Below are positions 27,375-35,687 of a stretch of 64,000 bases of DNA, in pieces. A program made the position numbers and the translations under genes. Source of the DNA: an uncultured Lachnospiraceae bacterium (GTDB lineage Bacteria > Bacillota > Clostridia > Lachnospirales > Lachnospiraceae); the NCBI GenBank assembly GCA_900551235.1, contig URUU01000005.1:1-64000 (forward strand), read 5' to 3'. The notes under the pieces were generated by a model that saw only the letters and a program-made list of their open reading frames with translations, made no database searches and was not told the DNA's origin. Within the stretch, counting starts at the first letter, position 1, and each line of letters opens with the position of its first letter.

Positions 27375-28136
27375 ATGGCAGAAAAAATGCTCCAGCTTCT
27401 GAACCGGACTCTGGATGCGGTCATTCTGATCGTGCTTTTGCTGGCAGGTCTGTACAGTGTGTATTCTATCTGGGATAACAGTCAGATCTACCAGCAGTCC
27501 ATGGATCTGCAGGTGAAATTAAGAGATCTGAAGCCGCAGGAGGACAAGCCATCTTTTGCGGAACTTTTACAGATCAATCCGGATGTTGTGGCCTGGGTGA
27601 CGCTGGAAGGCACACAGATCGATCATCCGATCGTTCAGGGAGAGGACAATCTGGAGTATCTGAACAAAGATGTGTACGGCGACTATGCACTGTCGGGCAG
27701 TATTTTTCTGGATTCCCGCTGCAGATGCGATCTTCAGGAGGACTATCTGCTGCTCTACGGACATCATATGGAGAAACATCAGATGTTTGGTGATCTGGAA
27801 TCTTACCTGCAGCAGGAATTTTTTGAAGCACATCAGACGGGGACACTGCTCCTTCCGGGAGAAACGTATGATCTGAAGATTTTTGCAGTCATGACGGCAG
27901 ATGCCTCAGATGCATTTCTGTTTGATCCGGTGAAAGCAGCCAGGAACCAGACAGAGCTGTTAGATAAGATAACAAAATATGCGCTGCATCAGCGAAAAGA
28001 CCAGATTGCAGAAATCAGGAAAAACAAAAGCCAGATTCTGGCACTCAGTACGTGTTCAGGTGAACGGCTCAGTGACCGGACAGTCGTGCTGGCAGAAATG
28101 ATACAAAGAGACAACAGGGGGGCAGAACAGACATGA
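27375..28136 (+). CDS. srtB: Class B sortase (pilin polymerase)
   Basis: This 253-residue protein has an N-terminal membrane helix (about 14-33) and the class B sortase domain: PDVVAWVTLEGTQIDHPIVQ, catalytic His in LLYGHHMEKHQMFGDL, Cys in LALSTCSGERLSDRTVV with the Arg shortly after. FCT-type pili are likewise built by class B-type sortases (SrtC/SrtB). It probably joins the pilins encoded on either side through their VDTG/IPLTG/AKTG-type signals. It begins eight bases after the major pilin stop, and its end overlaps the next start (28133). Confidence 0.9.
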   Translation: MAEKMLQLLNRTLDAVILIVLLLAGLYSVYSIWDNSQIYQQSMDLQVKLRDLKPQEDKPSFAELLQINPDVVAWVTLEGTQIDHPIVQGEDNLEYLNKDVYGDYALSGSIFLDSRCRCDLQEDYLLLYGHHMEKHQMFGDLESYLQQEFFEAHQTGTLLLPGETYDLKIFAVMTADASDAFLFDPVKAARNQTELLDKITKYALHQRKDQIAEIRKNKSQILALSTCSGERLSDRTVVLAEMIQRDNRGAEQT

Positions 28137-28954
28137 AAAAATGGAAAAGAAGATTGTATGCAGCATTTGTCTGCGTGATCCTTCTGGCAGGCAGCATGCG
28201 GGCATATGCGGCGGAAACCACCCGTTTTACGCTCCCGGTATCCTATACATGGGGAAAAGACGGGCTGATCGCGGGAAAAAAATATCAGGCAGTTTTAAGT
28301 GCCGGCCATTTGGATATGCCGATGCCGGAGGGCAGCGAGCAGGGAAGTTATACGCTGGATTTAAAAAGTGATGCAGTGCGTACTGATTTTCCGGAGATTG
28401 TTTATGATACGGTCGGAGAATACGCTTACCATATGAAAGTGGTAAGGGAAGACCAGAAGATTGTCGGAGAATTTGTGGTTTCGGTGACGGTTACGAACGG
28501 CGAAGAGGGCGGACTGATACTGAACTTCTCGGTTCGCAGTCAGGATCAGGATGGAAAAAAAGTAGGAGAGCTTACCGCCGTGGATAAGAGCGGACGAGAT
28601 GCACCGGATGAGAGCGAAAGTAAGACATCCGGGGAAACTGAGACATCCAGGGAAAGTGAGACGGAGAGCAGTAAAGCGAGCGAAACAAAAAACGGCAAAT
28701 ACGATCAGCCAAAAGAAAATGAAACCAGGAAAAACACAGCAACATCAGGCAGCGGCGGCACAGGAAACAACCGTACTGCGTCAGGTGTAACAGCGGCGGC
28801 AGGAACAAACCGAAGTGCAAAAACAGGAGATGATACCAGGGCAGGAGGATATCTGCTGCTTTGCATGGGTGCGCTGACGGCGATGTATCTGGCAGGCAGA
28901 AGCAGAAAAGGCTGCCAGTCATGCGATCATTCATGCGGCAGATCAGGATTATGA
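28133..28954 (+). CDS. Minor/basal pilin subunit (FctB-like position)
   Basis: This 273-residue protein has a signal peptide (about 1-26), one beta domain (about 30-145; FPEIVYDTVGEYAYHMKVV resembles pilin isopeptide-linked domains), then a Ser/Thr/Glu/Lys-rich stalk (about 150-230) and a C-terminal AKTGDD sorting motif with helix and basic tail. Its size, place at the end of the operon and Pro-free hydrophilic stalk suggest a basal subunit that attaches the pilus to the wall. The tail past the helix is unusually long (RSRKGCQSCDHSCGRSGL) and has three Cys. Overlaps the sortase gene by four bases. Confidence 0.75.
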   Translation: MKKWKRRLYAAFVCVILLAGSMRAYAAETTRFTLPVSYTWGKDGLIAGKKYQAVLSAGHLDMPMPEGSEQGSYTLDLKSDAVRTDFPEIVYDTVGEYAYHMKVVREDQKIVGEFVVSVTVTNGEEGGLILNFSVRSQDQDGKKVGELTAVDKSGRDAPDESESKTSGETETSRESETESSKASETKNGKYDQPKENETRKNTATSGSGGTGNNRTASGVTAAAGTNRSAKTGDDTRAGGYLLLCMGALTAMYLAGRSRKGCQSCDHSCGRSGL

Positions 28955-29014
28955 GTCTGCAGAACTATTTTAGAGCTGGAAAAGAGAATTCTCAGGCAGG
29001 CAGAGCCTTAAAAA

Positions 29015-29066
29015 GAAAAAACGGTCTTCCGAATGGAATGAAACCATATCGGAAGGCCGTTTTTCT
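29015..29066. terminator. Bidirectional terminator between pilus operon and transketolase genes
   Basis: ACGGTCTTCCGA pairs with TCGGAAGGCCGT (one G-T) around 16 bases. A-run before and T-run after let it serve both converging units. Confidence 0.9.
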
Positions 29067-29108
29067 GTCACTGTTTCATTTATATTAAAAACAGCAATAC
29101 AAAAATCG

Positions 29109-30050
29109 TTATGCAAGAAAAGATTTTACTTTCTGATAGATGCTTTCAGCATCCAGACCATATTTTTTTACCAGTTGAACGGCCGGACCGGATTCGCCAT
29201 ATACGTCGTTGATACCGATCTTCAGAACCGGAGCCGGATAATTTGCACAGAGTGCATCACATACGGCACTGCCAAGTCCGCCGATCACGGAATGTTCTTC
29301 CACGGTAACGACTTTGCCGCATTCTTTTGCAGAAGCGATGACCAGTTCTTCATCCAGAGGTTTGATCGTGTGGATGTTGATGACTTTGGCATGGATACCG
29401 TCTGCGGCGAGCATTTCTGCTGCCTGCATGCTTTCGTAAACTTCAAGACCGGTTGCAAAGATAGCTACATCGCTGCCTTCACGCAGGACAACACCTTTGC
29501 CAAGTTCGAATTTATAAGTGTTTTCATCATTAAATACCGGGATTGCCAGACGGCCGAAGCGCATGTAAACAGGACCAACGTATTCGTAAGCAGCTTTCAC
29601 AGCAGCTCTTGCTTCGACATCATCAGCAGGGTTGATGATCACCATACCCGGGATCGTACGCATCAGGGCAATATCTTCGTTGCACTGATGGGTAGCACCA
29701 TCCTCACCGACAGAAATGCCGGCATGGGTAGCACCGATTTTGACATTCAGATGCGGATAGCCGATGGAGTTACGAATCTGTTCAAAAGCACGGCCCGCTG
29801 CAAACATGGCAAAAGAGCTTGCAAACGGTACTTTTCCGGTGCTGGAAAGACCGGCTGCAACACCCATCATGTTGCCTTCTGCGATGCCGCAGTCAATGTG
29901 TCTTTCCGGGAATACTTTCTGGAAGATAGCAGTCTTGGTAGCTCCGGCAAGGTCGGCATCGAGTACGACCAGATTTTCGTGTTCTTTTCCGATTTCAACA
30001 AGAGCATTACCGTAGCTCTCTCTGGTAGCGATTTTCTTTACTTCTGACAT
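29109..30050 (-). CDS. Transketolase, C-terminal subunit
   Basis: This 313-residue protein carries the pyrimidine-binding and C-terminal domains of transketolase/DXPS enzymes: ATRESYGNALVEIG, DIDCGIAEGNMMGVAAGLS (Glu that activates thiamine diphosphate) and TVEEHSVIGGLGSAV near the end. Together with the N-terminal subunit it should form a functional split transketolase of the non-oxidative pentose phosphate pathway. The genes overlap by 13 bases. Split forms are common in Clostridia. RpiB in the same window acts in the same pathway. Confidence 0.9.
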   Translation of the reverse strand: MSEVKKIATRESYGNALVEIGKEHENLVVLDADLAGATKTAIFQKVFPERHIDCGIAEGNMMGVAAGLSSTGKVPFASSFAMFAAGRAFEQIRNSIGYPHLNVKIGATHAGISVGEDGATHQCNEDIALMRTIPGMVIINPADDVEARAAVKAAYEYVGPVYMRFGRLAIPVFNDENTYKFELGKGVVLREGSDVAIFATGLEVYESMQAAEMLAADGIHAKVINIHTIKPLDEELVIASAKECGKVVTVEEHSVIGGLGSAVCDALCANYPAPVLKIGINDVYGESGPAVQLVKKYGLDAESIYQKVKSFLA

Positions 30051-30874
30051 AATGCTTCACCTGCTTTCTCAAGTTCTTCCATAGCGAGTTTGTACTGTTC
30101 ATCGTTTGGAGCAACACCATGCCAGGAAGCCTGATCCTCCATAAAGGAAACTCCTTTTCCCTTGATGGTCTTTGCGATGATGGCAGTCGGCTGTCCTTTT
30201 ACGGTACGGGCTTCATCAAAAGCCTGTTTCAGTGCATCGAAGTCATGTCCGTCCACATTGATCACATGGAAACGGAAAGCTTCGAACTTTTTATCAATCG
30301 GGTAAGGAGAGTTTACATCGTCAATCTTACCATCGATCTGCAGACCGTTGTTGTCTACGATCACAACCAGGTTATCCAGTTTTCTGTGCGCAGCGAGCAT
30401 GGCAGCTTCCCATACCTGACCTTCCTGGATCTCACCATCCCCGAGCAGTGTATATACACGATAGTCATCGCCTGAAAGTTTCGCAGAGATTGCCATACCG
30501 ACAGCAGCAGAAATACCCTGTCCCAGAGAACCGGTAGACATATCTACACCGGGAATGTGTTTCATATCCGGATGTCCCTGAAGATAAGAACCTACATGGC
30601 GCAGTGTTTTTAAATCTTCAACCGGGAAGTATCCACGGTTTGCAAGAGCTGCGTAATAACCAGGTGCAGCATGTCCTTTGGAAAGGACGAAACGATCGCG
30701 ATCCGGTTTCTTAGGATCCTTCGGATCAATATTTAATTCTTCAAAAAAAAGATAACTGTAGATGTCTGCTGCAGATAAAGAACCACCCGGATGACCGGAT
30801 TTTGCAGAATAAACACCGGTAAGTGCACCCTTACGGATCTTATTTGCAGTTTTCATAAGCTCTGACTTGTTCAT
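30038..30874 (-). CDS. Transketolase, N-terminal subunit
   Basis: This 278-residue protein carries the thiamine-diphosphate/Mg-binding domain: SGHPGGSLSAADIYSYLFF, KGHAAPGYYAAL and the motif GDGEIQEGQVWEAA...VDNNGLQ (about 150-185). It lacks the other two domains, which are encoded by the overlapping downstream gene. Start 30874 follows AGGAGG by five bases. A near-consensus promoter lies about 65 bases upstream, with a small GCGCC/GGCGC palindrome (30909-30922) in the leader. Confidence 0.9.
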   Translation of the reverse strand: MNKSELMKTANKIRKGALTGVYSAKSGHPGGSLSAADIYSYLFFEELNIDPKDPKKPDRDRFVLSKGHAAPGYYAALANRGYFPVEDLKTLRHVGSYLQGHPDMKHIPGVDMSTGSLGQGISAAVGMAISAKLSGDDYRVYTLLGDGEIQEGQVWEAAMLAAHRKLDNLVVIVDNNGLQIDGKIDDVNSPYPIDKKFEAFRFHVINVDGHDFDALKQAFDEARTVKGQPTAIIAKTIKGKGVSFMEDQASWHGVAPNDEQYKLAMEELEKAGEALCQK

Positions 30875-30939
30875 GGTTTCCTCCTGTTATGCTATGTTTT
30901 TACCAAAAGCGCCTAAAGGCGCAGCAATGTCCGCAGTTC

Positions 30940-30968
30940 ATTATAAACAAGGAAGTGAAGTTCGTCAA
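30940..30968 (-). promoter_or_regulatory. Promoter of the split transketolase operon
   Basis: Minus strand TTGACG (30968-30963), 17-base spacer, TATAAT (30945-30940). A leader palindrome GCGCC/GGCGC sits downstream at 30922-30909. Confidence 0.8.
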
Positions 30969-31217
30969 CAGAAAAGAAGCAGAAGCGGATAAAGGCAAAA
31001 AGGAAGCCAGACTCCTGTGAGCCTGGCCTTAGGAAAGAGAAAAAATGAAATATATGTAAAAAAGGAATGAACCTTTGTACAAGTACTATCATAACCGGAT
31101 TCTGTGAATAAAGTGTGTTCGAAAGGTGAAAGTATTGTTATGAGAATATAAACCATTTGAAAAAAATCTAAAATAAGCAGAAATGCGGGCGGATTTTTTC
31201 AAAATATAAAAAAAGGG

Positions 31218-31246
31218 TTTTGTGCAGAGCGGGGTTGTGGTATAAT
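31218..31246 (+). promoter_or_regulatory. Extended -10 promoter for the housekeeping cluster
   Basis: TGGTATAAT (31238-31246) is an extended -10 box; the -35 (TTTTGT, 31218-31223) is weak but at the right 17-base distance. The rest of the 427-base gap shows only the transketolase promoter and an imperfect hairpin at about 30996-31028. Confidence 0.65.
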
Positions 31247-31301
31247 CAGAATAATAGATTTTGCTAATCTAAATATAAAGACAGGAAATAAGGAGGACAT
31301 T

Positions 31302-31637
31302 ATGCAGGTATTATATAGAGATGAAGAAGGCGCCCTGGCGGTTCTGGAGGTAACAAAGGCTTCTTATATAGAAGAGGCAGGGATTCTGGAGGTATGCGGA
31401 AGCGAAGAAGATATTGCGCTTGCTATGGATGAGGCTGCAGCACAGAAAGCGGTCAGAGAGCTTTATGCAGATGGAAAAGCAGATCTTAGCGCATATGAGT
31501 ATCAGGAAATGGATCTGGATGATGATTTTGACGATGATGACGACGATGACGATGAGGATGATTTCTTAGACCGTCTGATAGATATGGATTTTGGCACCGT
31601 TGCAAAGGACAGCCTTGTTTTCGGTGAGGACGAATAA
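31302..31637 (+). CDS. Small highly acidic protein of unknown function
   Basis: The 111-residue protein is not recognised. Residues 1-65 look like a small alpha/beta unit; 70-92 is a run of Asp (DDDFDDDDDDDDEDD) and the end is again acidic. It has no signal peptide, membrane helix or metal motif beyond the acidic tract, which could bind cations or basic proteins. Start follows AAGGAGG closely. It ends six bases before the thioesterase start, so it leads this operon. Confidence 0.65.
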   Translation: MQVLYRDEEGALAVLEVTKASYIEEAGILEVCGSEEDIALAMDEAAAQKAVRELYADGKADLSAYEYQEMDLDDDFDDDDDDDDEDDFLDRLIDMDFGTVAKDSLVFGEDE

Positions 31638-31643
31638 GCCGGG

Positions 31644-32126
31644 GTGGACAATTTGAGAAAGAAAAAGAGCGTCCAGGATTCGCAGACAGAGCAGACCTAC
31701 CTGCTGATGCACCGTCATATTAATGGATACGGCAGGCTTTTTGGCGGTCAGCTCATGCAGTGGATCGATGAAATGGCAGGGATCGTCTCCATGCGTCATG
31801 CAGGCGGACGGATCACGACAGCCTGCATTGACAATCTGAACTTCAAAGCCGGAGCTTATTTAAATGATACGATCGTACTGATCGGAAGGATTACGTATGT
31901 CGGACGCACTTCGATGGAGGTGCGTGTGGATACATATGTGGAGGATCTGGAGGGCATGCGGCGTGTGATCAACCGGGCTTATGTGGTCATGGTGGCGATC
32001 GATGAAGAAGGACATGCAGCAGAAGTTCCGGGACTGATCGTAAAGACAGAGAGTGAGAAGGCAGAGTGGGCAGCAGGAGAACGCCGCTATGCCCTGCGCA
32101 AACAAAGACGCAGAGAAGGTTTTTAG
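31644..32126 (+). CDS. Hotdog-fold acyl-CoA thioesterase
   Basis: This 160-residue protein has the hotdog acyl-CoA hydrolase pattern: HINGYGRLFGGQLMQWIDEMAGIVSMRHAGG (helix with the active Asp) and NFKAGAYLNDTIVLIGRITYVGRTSMEVRVD. It resembles the YciA/BACH group, which hydrolyses acyl-CoA in the cytoplasm. The start is probably GTG 31644, as no ATG is available; TTG 31653 is the alternative. The basic C-terminus (RKQRRREGF) is typical. Confidence 0.8.
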   Translation: MDNLRKKKSVQDSQTEQTYLLMHRHINGYGRLFGGQLMQWIDEMAGIVSMRHAGGRITTACIDNLNFKAGAYLNDTIVLIGRITYVGRTSMEVRVDTYVEDLEGMRRVINRAYVVMVAIDEEGHAAEVPGLIVKTESEKAEWAAGERRYALRKQRRREGF

Positions 32127-32147
32127 AAAAAGGACGGAAGCAGGATT

Positions 32148-33194
32148 ATGAAAACAGTCACAGCGATTATGAGAGACGGTATTGATAAGAAGGCGATACA
32201 GGAAGCAGGAGAGATCTTAAAGCAGGGTGGTCTGGTGGCTTTTCCGACAGAGACCGTATACGGACTTGGAGGAAACGCACTGGATGAGAAAGCATCAGAA
32301 AAGATTTATGCTGCAAAAGGGAGACCTTCGGATAATCCGCTTATCGTACATATTGCAGAATTTGAAGCACTGGAGAAGATTGCAGCCAGGATTCCAAAGG
32401 AAGCGAGGATGCTTGCAGACCGGTTCTGGCCGGGACCGCTGACGATGATTTTCCGGAAAACAGATCAGGTTCCGCTGGAAACAACAGGAGGCCTGAATAC
32501 TGTTGCAGTGCGTATGCCGGATCATCCGGTGGTACTGGCACTGATCCGGGCGGCAGGAGGCTATGTTGCCGCACCGAGTGCCAATCTTTCCGGCAGACCA
32601 AGCCCTACCTGTGCGGCACATGTACAGGAAGATCTTGACGGAAAGATTGAGATGATCCTGGATGGCGGAGCAGTTGGCATCGGTCTGGAATCTACGATCA
32701 TAGACCTCAGCGAAGATACGCCGACCATACTGCGTCCCGGATACATCAGCCAGAAGATGTTGGAAGAAGTGATAGGAAGCACACAGATTGACCGTGCGAT
32801 CCTTTCTCCGGACAGTAAGATCAGGCCGAAGGCACCGGGCATGAAATACCGCCATTATGCACCCAAGGCAAGCCTTACGGTCGTAGAGGGTGAACAGGAA
32901 AGAGTGGTCGCAAGGATCAATGAACTGCTGAGCGCAGGAGAGAAAAAAGGTGAACGCATCGGTGTGATCGCATCGGCGGAGAGTGCCGGATGTTATCAGG
33001 GCGGAATCGTCCGCACCATTGGAAGCCGCAGTGACGAACTGAGTATTTCACGTCATCTGTTCGGAATCCTGCGGGATTTTGATACACTTGCCGTTGACTG
33101 CATCTATTCCGAAAGTTTTGATACACCACAGATGGGACAGGCTATCATGAACCGTCTGATGAAAGCAGCAGGACATCAGGTTTTGGAGGTATAG
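32148..33194 (+). CDS. L-threonylcarbamoyladenylate synthase (Sua5/YwlC)
   Basis: This 348-residue enzyme makes threonylcarbamoyl-AMP from Thr, bicarbonate and ATP for t6A37 in tRNAs reading ANN codons. The YrdC domain (about 10-200) shows GGLVAFPTETVYGLGGNA, KGRPSDNPLIVHI and PSANLSGRPSPT; the Sua5 C-terminal domain (about 220-345) begins after SPGMKYRHYAPK-like APGMKYRHYAPK. It is the long form. The order Sua5, LMW-phosphatase, RpiB is the same as ywlC-ywlE-ywlF in Bacillus subtilis (which has ywlD in between). Confidence 0.95.
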   Translation: MKTVTAIMRDGIDKKAIQEAGEILKQGGLVAFPTETVYGLGGNALDEKASEKIYAAKGRPSDNPLIVHIAEFEALEKIAARIPKEARMLADRFWPGPLTMIFRKTDQVPLETTGGLNTVAVRMPDHPVVLALIRAAGGYVAAPSANLSGRPSPTCAAHVQEDLDGKIEMILDGGAVGIGLESTIIDLSEDTPTILRPGYISQKMLEEVIGSTQIDRAILSPDSKIRPKAPGMKYRHYAPKASLTVVEGEQERVVARINELLSAGEKKGERIGVIASAESAGCYQGGIVRTIGSRSDELSISRHLFGILRDFDTLAVDCIYSESFDTPQMGQAIMNRLMKAAGHQVLEV

Positions 33195-33197
33195 CCT

Positions 33198-33659
33198 ATG
33201 AAAAAATACGACAAACTGATTTTTGTCAGCAACAGCGATACCTGCCGTGGACCGATGGCAGAAGCTATTTTGAAAAGTAAATTTCTGCTGGCAGAACTTG
33301 AAATAGAATCCAGAGGGCTCGTAGTATTATTTCCGGAGCCGGTCAATCAGAAAGCAGAGGCGATCCTGGCAAGTCATGGACTGACTATGAAAGAGCATAC
33401 AGCGAGCATGCTGCAGCAGGAGGATTTCAGTGAGCGTACGCTGATCCTGGTCATGGAGGACAGTATCAAGCAGAAGATCTTTCAGGAACATGAGCATGTA
33501 CAGAATACGTACCAGCTTTCCGAATACATAAAAGAAGAAACAGATATTACAGAACCGCTGGGCGGCAGTCTGGCAGATTATGGGGCCTGTTATGAATTAC
33601 TGGAGCGCATGATCAGCAGTCTGGTAGTAACATTAAATGAGGAGGAACTGTTATGTTAG
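33198..33659 (+). CDS. Low-molecular-weight phosphatase (YwlE-like) with altered catalytic loop
   Basis: The 153-residue protein aligns over its length with low-molecular-weight protein (tyrosine/arginine) phosphatases. Where YwlE has FVCTGNTCRSPMAEA, this has FVSNSDTCRGPMAEA: the nucleophile Cys is Ser11, Gly-Asn is Ser-Asp and the Ser after the Arg is Gly18, while Arg17 is kept. The late general-acid DP motif reads ITEPLGGS, with Glu for Asp. It is therefore likely inactive in the usual chemistry, perhaps a binding protein or an enzyme with changed chemistry. The frame is intact with GGAGG at the start, so it is not a decayed gene. Overlaps rpiB by seven bases. Confidence 0.8.
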   Translation: MKKYDKLIFVSNSDTCRGPMAEAILKSKFLLAELEIESRGLVVLFPEPVNQKAEAILASHGLTMKEHTASMLQQEDFSERTLILVMEDSIKQKIFQEHEHVQNTYQLSEYIKEETDITEPLGGSLADYGACYELLERMISSLVVTLNEEELLC

Positions 33660-34084
33660 CACTTGGATGTGACCATGGTGGTTACGAGTTAATGCAGGAA
33701 GTAAAGAAACATCTGGAGAAGAGGGGAATCGCATACCACGATTTCGGATGCAGCAGCACAGAGTCGGTAGATTATCCGGTCTATGGCAAAAAGGTGGCAG
33801 AAGCAGTGGCAAAAGGCGAGTTTGAAAAGGGCATCCTGATCTGCGGAACCGGAATCGGTATTTCCATCGCGGCGAACAAGGTAAAAGGCATCCGCGCAGC
33901 ACTCTGCACCGATTGTTTCTGTGCAGAGGCGACAAGGCTGCATAACGATGCAAATATCCTGGCAATGGGCGGACGTGTCGTAGGACCGGGTCTGGCGCTG
34001 AAAATCGTAGATACGTTCCTGGATACTCCGTTTTCAGGGGATGAGCGTCATATCAGACGTATCCGGATGATCGAAGAAGCCTAA
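33653..34084 (+). CDS. rpiB: Ribose-5-phosphate isomerase B
   Basis: This 143-residue protein has the RpiB/LacAB signature: ALGCDHGGYELMQEV at the start and CGTGIGISIAANKVKGIRAALC (active Cys about residue 65). It interconverts ribose-5-phosphate and ribulose-5-phosphate. Translation is coupled to the phosphatase-like gene (ATGTTAG at 33653-33659). Ortholog of ywlF by position. Confidence 0.95.
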   Translation: MLALGCDHGGYELMQEVKKHLEKRGIAYHDFGCSSTESVDYPVYGKKVAEAVAKGEFEKGILICGTGIGISIAANKVKGIRAALCTDCFCAEATRLHNDANILAMGGRVVGPGLALKIVDTFLDTPFSGDERHIRRIRMIEEA

Positions 34085-34184
34085 GATAAGGTGACTGCAA
34101 TGATGTCTTGCAAAGCGGCCAGAGAACGGAAACTGACAGAAAATCATATTTTTGGTACGAAATAGGAGGCATACGGGGGAAAGA

Positions 34185-34670
34185 ATGGATAAACGAACTG
34201 ATTATATCAGTTGGGACGAATATTTTATGGGAGTTGCATATCTTGCAGCGATGCGTTCCAAAGATCCGCACACCCAGGTGGGAGCCTGTATCGTGAGCGA
34301 AGATAATAAGATTTTGTCCATCGGATATAATGGATTTCCAAAAGGATGTTCCGATGAAGACTTTCCGTGGACAAGAGAAGGCGATGATCCATATGATACA
34401 AAATATTTCTATACAACACACAGCGAACTCAATGCCATCCTGAATTACCGGGGAGGCAGTCTGGAAGGTGCCAAGCTTTATGTATCGCTTTTTCCGTGCA
34501 ACGAATGTGCGAAGGCGATCATACAGTGCGGGATTCGGACCGTGGTTTATGATTGTGACAAGTATGACGGTACACCGGCTGTGCGTGCATCCAAACGTAT
34601 GATGGATGCTGCCGGTGTGTATTACTACAAGTATCAGAGGACCGGAAGAAACATCAAAATTTCGTTATAA
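34185..34670 (+). CDS. dCMP deaminase family protein
   Basis: This 161-residue zinc enzyme deaminates dCMP to dUMP for thymidylate synthesis (ComEB-like). Motifs: HTQVGACIV, the zinc His/catalytic Glu in THSELNAIL and the zinc cysteines in PCNECAK. ATG 34185 follows GGGGGAAAG; an upstream in-frame ATG at 34152 lacks a site. The C-terminal end ...YQRTGRNIKISL is ordinary. It lies 100 bases after rpiB. Confidence 0.9.
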   Translation: MDKRTDYISWDEYFMGVAYLAAMRSKDPHTQVGACIVSEDNKILSIGYNGFPKGCSDEDFPWTREGDDPYDTKYFYTTHSELNAILNYRGGSLEGAKLYVSLFPCNECAKAIIQCGIRTVVYDCDKYDGTPAVRASKRMMDAAGVYYYKYQRTGRNIKISL

Positions 34671-34682
34671 AACAGCAAAAGG

Positions 34683-34721
34683 TGCCGCGGCAAACCAGTT
34701 TTGGGTTACTGCGGCATTTTT
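34683..34721 (+). terminator. Terminator between dCMP deaminase and moxR genes
   Basis: TGCCGC/GCGGCA with an inner AACC/GGTT stem is followed by TTTTT, directly before the AGGAGG of the next gene. Confidence 0.75.
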
Positions 34722-34734
34722 AGGAGGACTTTTT

Positions 34735-35676
34735 ATGTATCTGGTAAATGCATTAAATGTAATGGATGAAGTAAAAAAAGCCGTGATCGGAAAAAATGAC
34801 TGTGTGGAAATGGTGATGATGGCGATCCTGGCAGGCGGACATATCCTGATTGAGGATATTCCGGGTGTGGGGAAAACAACGATGGCACTGGCATTTTCAA
34901 GGGCATGTGCCATGAGCCAGAACCGTGTGCAGTTTACACCGGATGTACTTCCGGCAGATATTACCGGATTTTCGATTTACCGGAAAGACACTGGCAAATT
35001 TGAATATCAGCCGGGTGCGGTTTTGTGTAACCTGCTGCTGGCAGATGAGATCAACCGTACTTCACCAAAAACACAGTCGGCACTTCTGGAAGTGATGGAA
35101 GAAGGAAACGTTACCGTGGATGGCATCACCCGGGAAGTCCCAAGACCGTTTATCGTTATGGCAACCCAGAATCCGGTTGGCTCATCCGGAACACAGATGC
35201 TCCCGGAGTCACAACTGGATCGTTTTATGATCTGTATTTCCATGGGATATCCGGATATCCAGAATGAGATTGCCATTTTAAAAGATCACCGGGGCGGCAA
35301 TCCGGTAGATCGGATCTCACCGGTCATCCGTGTAGGAGATCTTCTGGATATGCAGGCAGAAGTAGACAAAGTTTTTATCCATGATGTGATCTACAATTAT
35401 ATAGCAGAACTGATCTCAAGGACGAGACAGCATCCGATGCTGGAGCTTGGGGTAAGTCCGAGGGGAACGATCGCACTGGCCGGGATGATCAAGGCATCTG
35501 CCTATCTTGCCGGAAGAAATTATGTGGTACCAAATGATGTGGAGAAAGTCTTTCTGGCAGTCAGCCATCACCGGGTACTTTTAAGTTCCAAGGCGCGGGC
35601 AAATCATGTGACGGCCGCGGGTGTGCTGGAAGATATTCTGGCAGGTGTGCCGAAACCGTCACCGAAAAAGAAGTAA
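34735..35676 (+). CDS. MoxR family AAA+ ATPase
   Basis: This 313-residue AAA+ protein has Walker A GVGKTTMALAF (about 42-52), Walker B LLLADEINRTSPKTQ (about 100), sensor 1 MATQNPVGSSGT and the C-terminal lid. MoxR proteins act as chaperone-type ATPases with DUF58/vWA partners; the next gene is DUF58. ATG 34735 follows AGGAGG; reading further upstream would run into the dCMP deaminase gene. Together with the next two genes it forms the widespread MoxR-DUF58-transglutaminase operon of unknown substrate. Confidence 0.9.
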   Translation: MYLVNALNVMDEVKKAVIGKNDCVEMVMMAILAGGHILIEDIPGVGKTTMALAFSRACAMSQNRVQFTPDVLPADITGFSIYRKDTGKFEYQPGAVLCNLLLADEINRTSPKTQSALLEVMEEGNVTVDGITREVPRPFIVMATQNPVGSSGTQMLPESQLDRFMICISMGYPDIQNEIAILKDHRGGNPVDRISPVIRVGDLLDMQAEVDKVFIHDVIYNYIAELISRTRQHPMLELGVSPRGTIALAGMIKASAYLAGRNYVVPNDVEKVFLAVSHHRVLLSSKARANHVTAAGVLEDILAGVPKPSPKKK

Positions 35677-35687
35677 CGGAGGTTCTT

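Noticed and set aside
30990..31030. Terminator-like hairpin GCCAG/CTGGC between the transketolase and acidic-protein promoters.
   Set aside because: Short stem with mismatches, and no gene runs into it from either side.
33198..33659. Frameshift or decay as the reason for the odd phosphatase P-loop.
   Set aside because: The frame is open at full family length, with good start and coupled stop, and the flanking residues (CR-PMAEA) remain in register.
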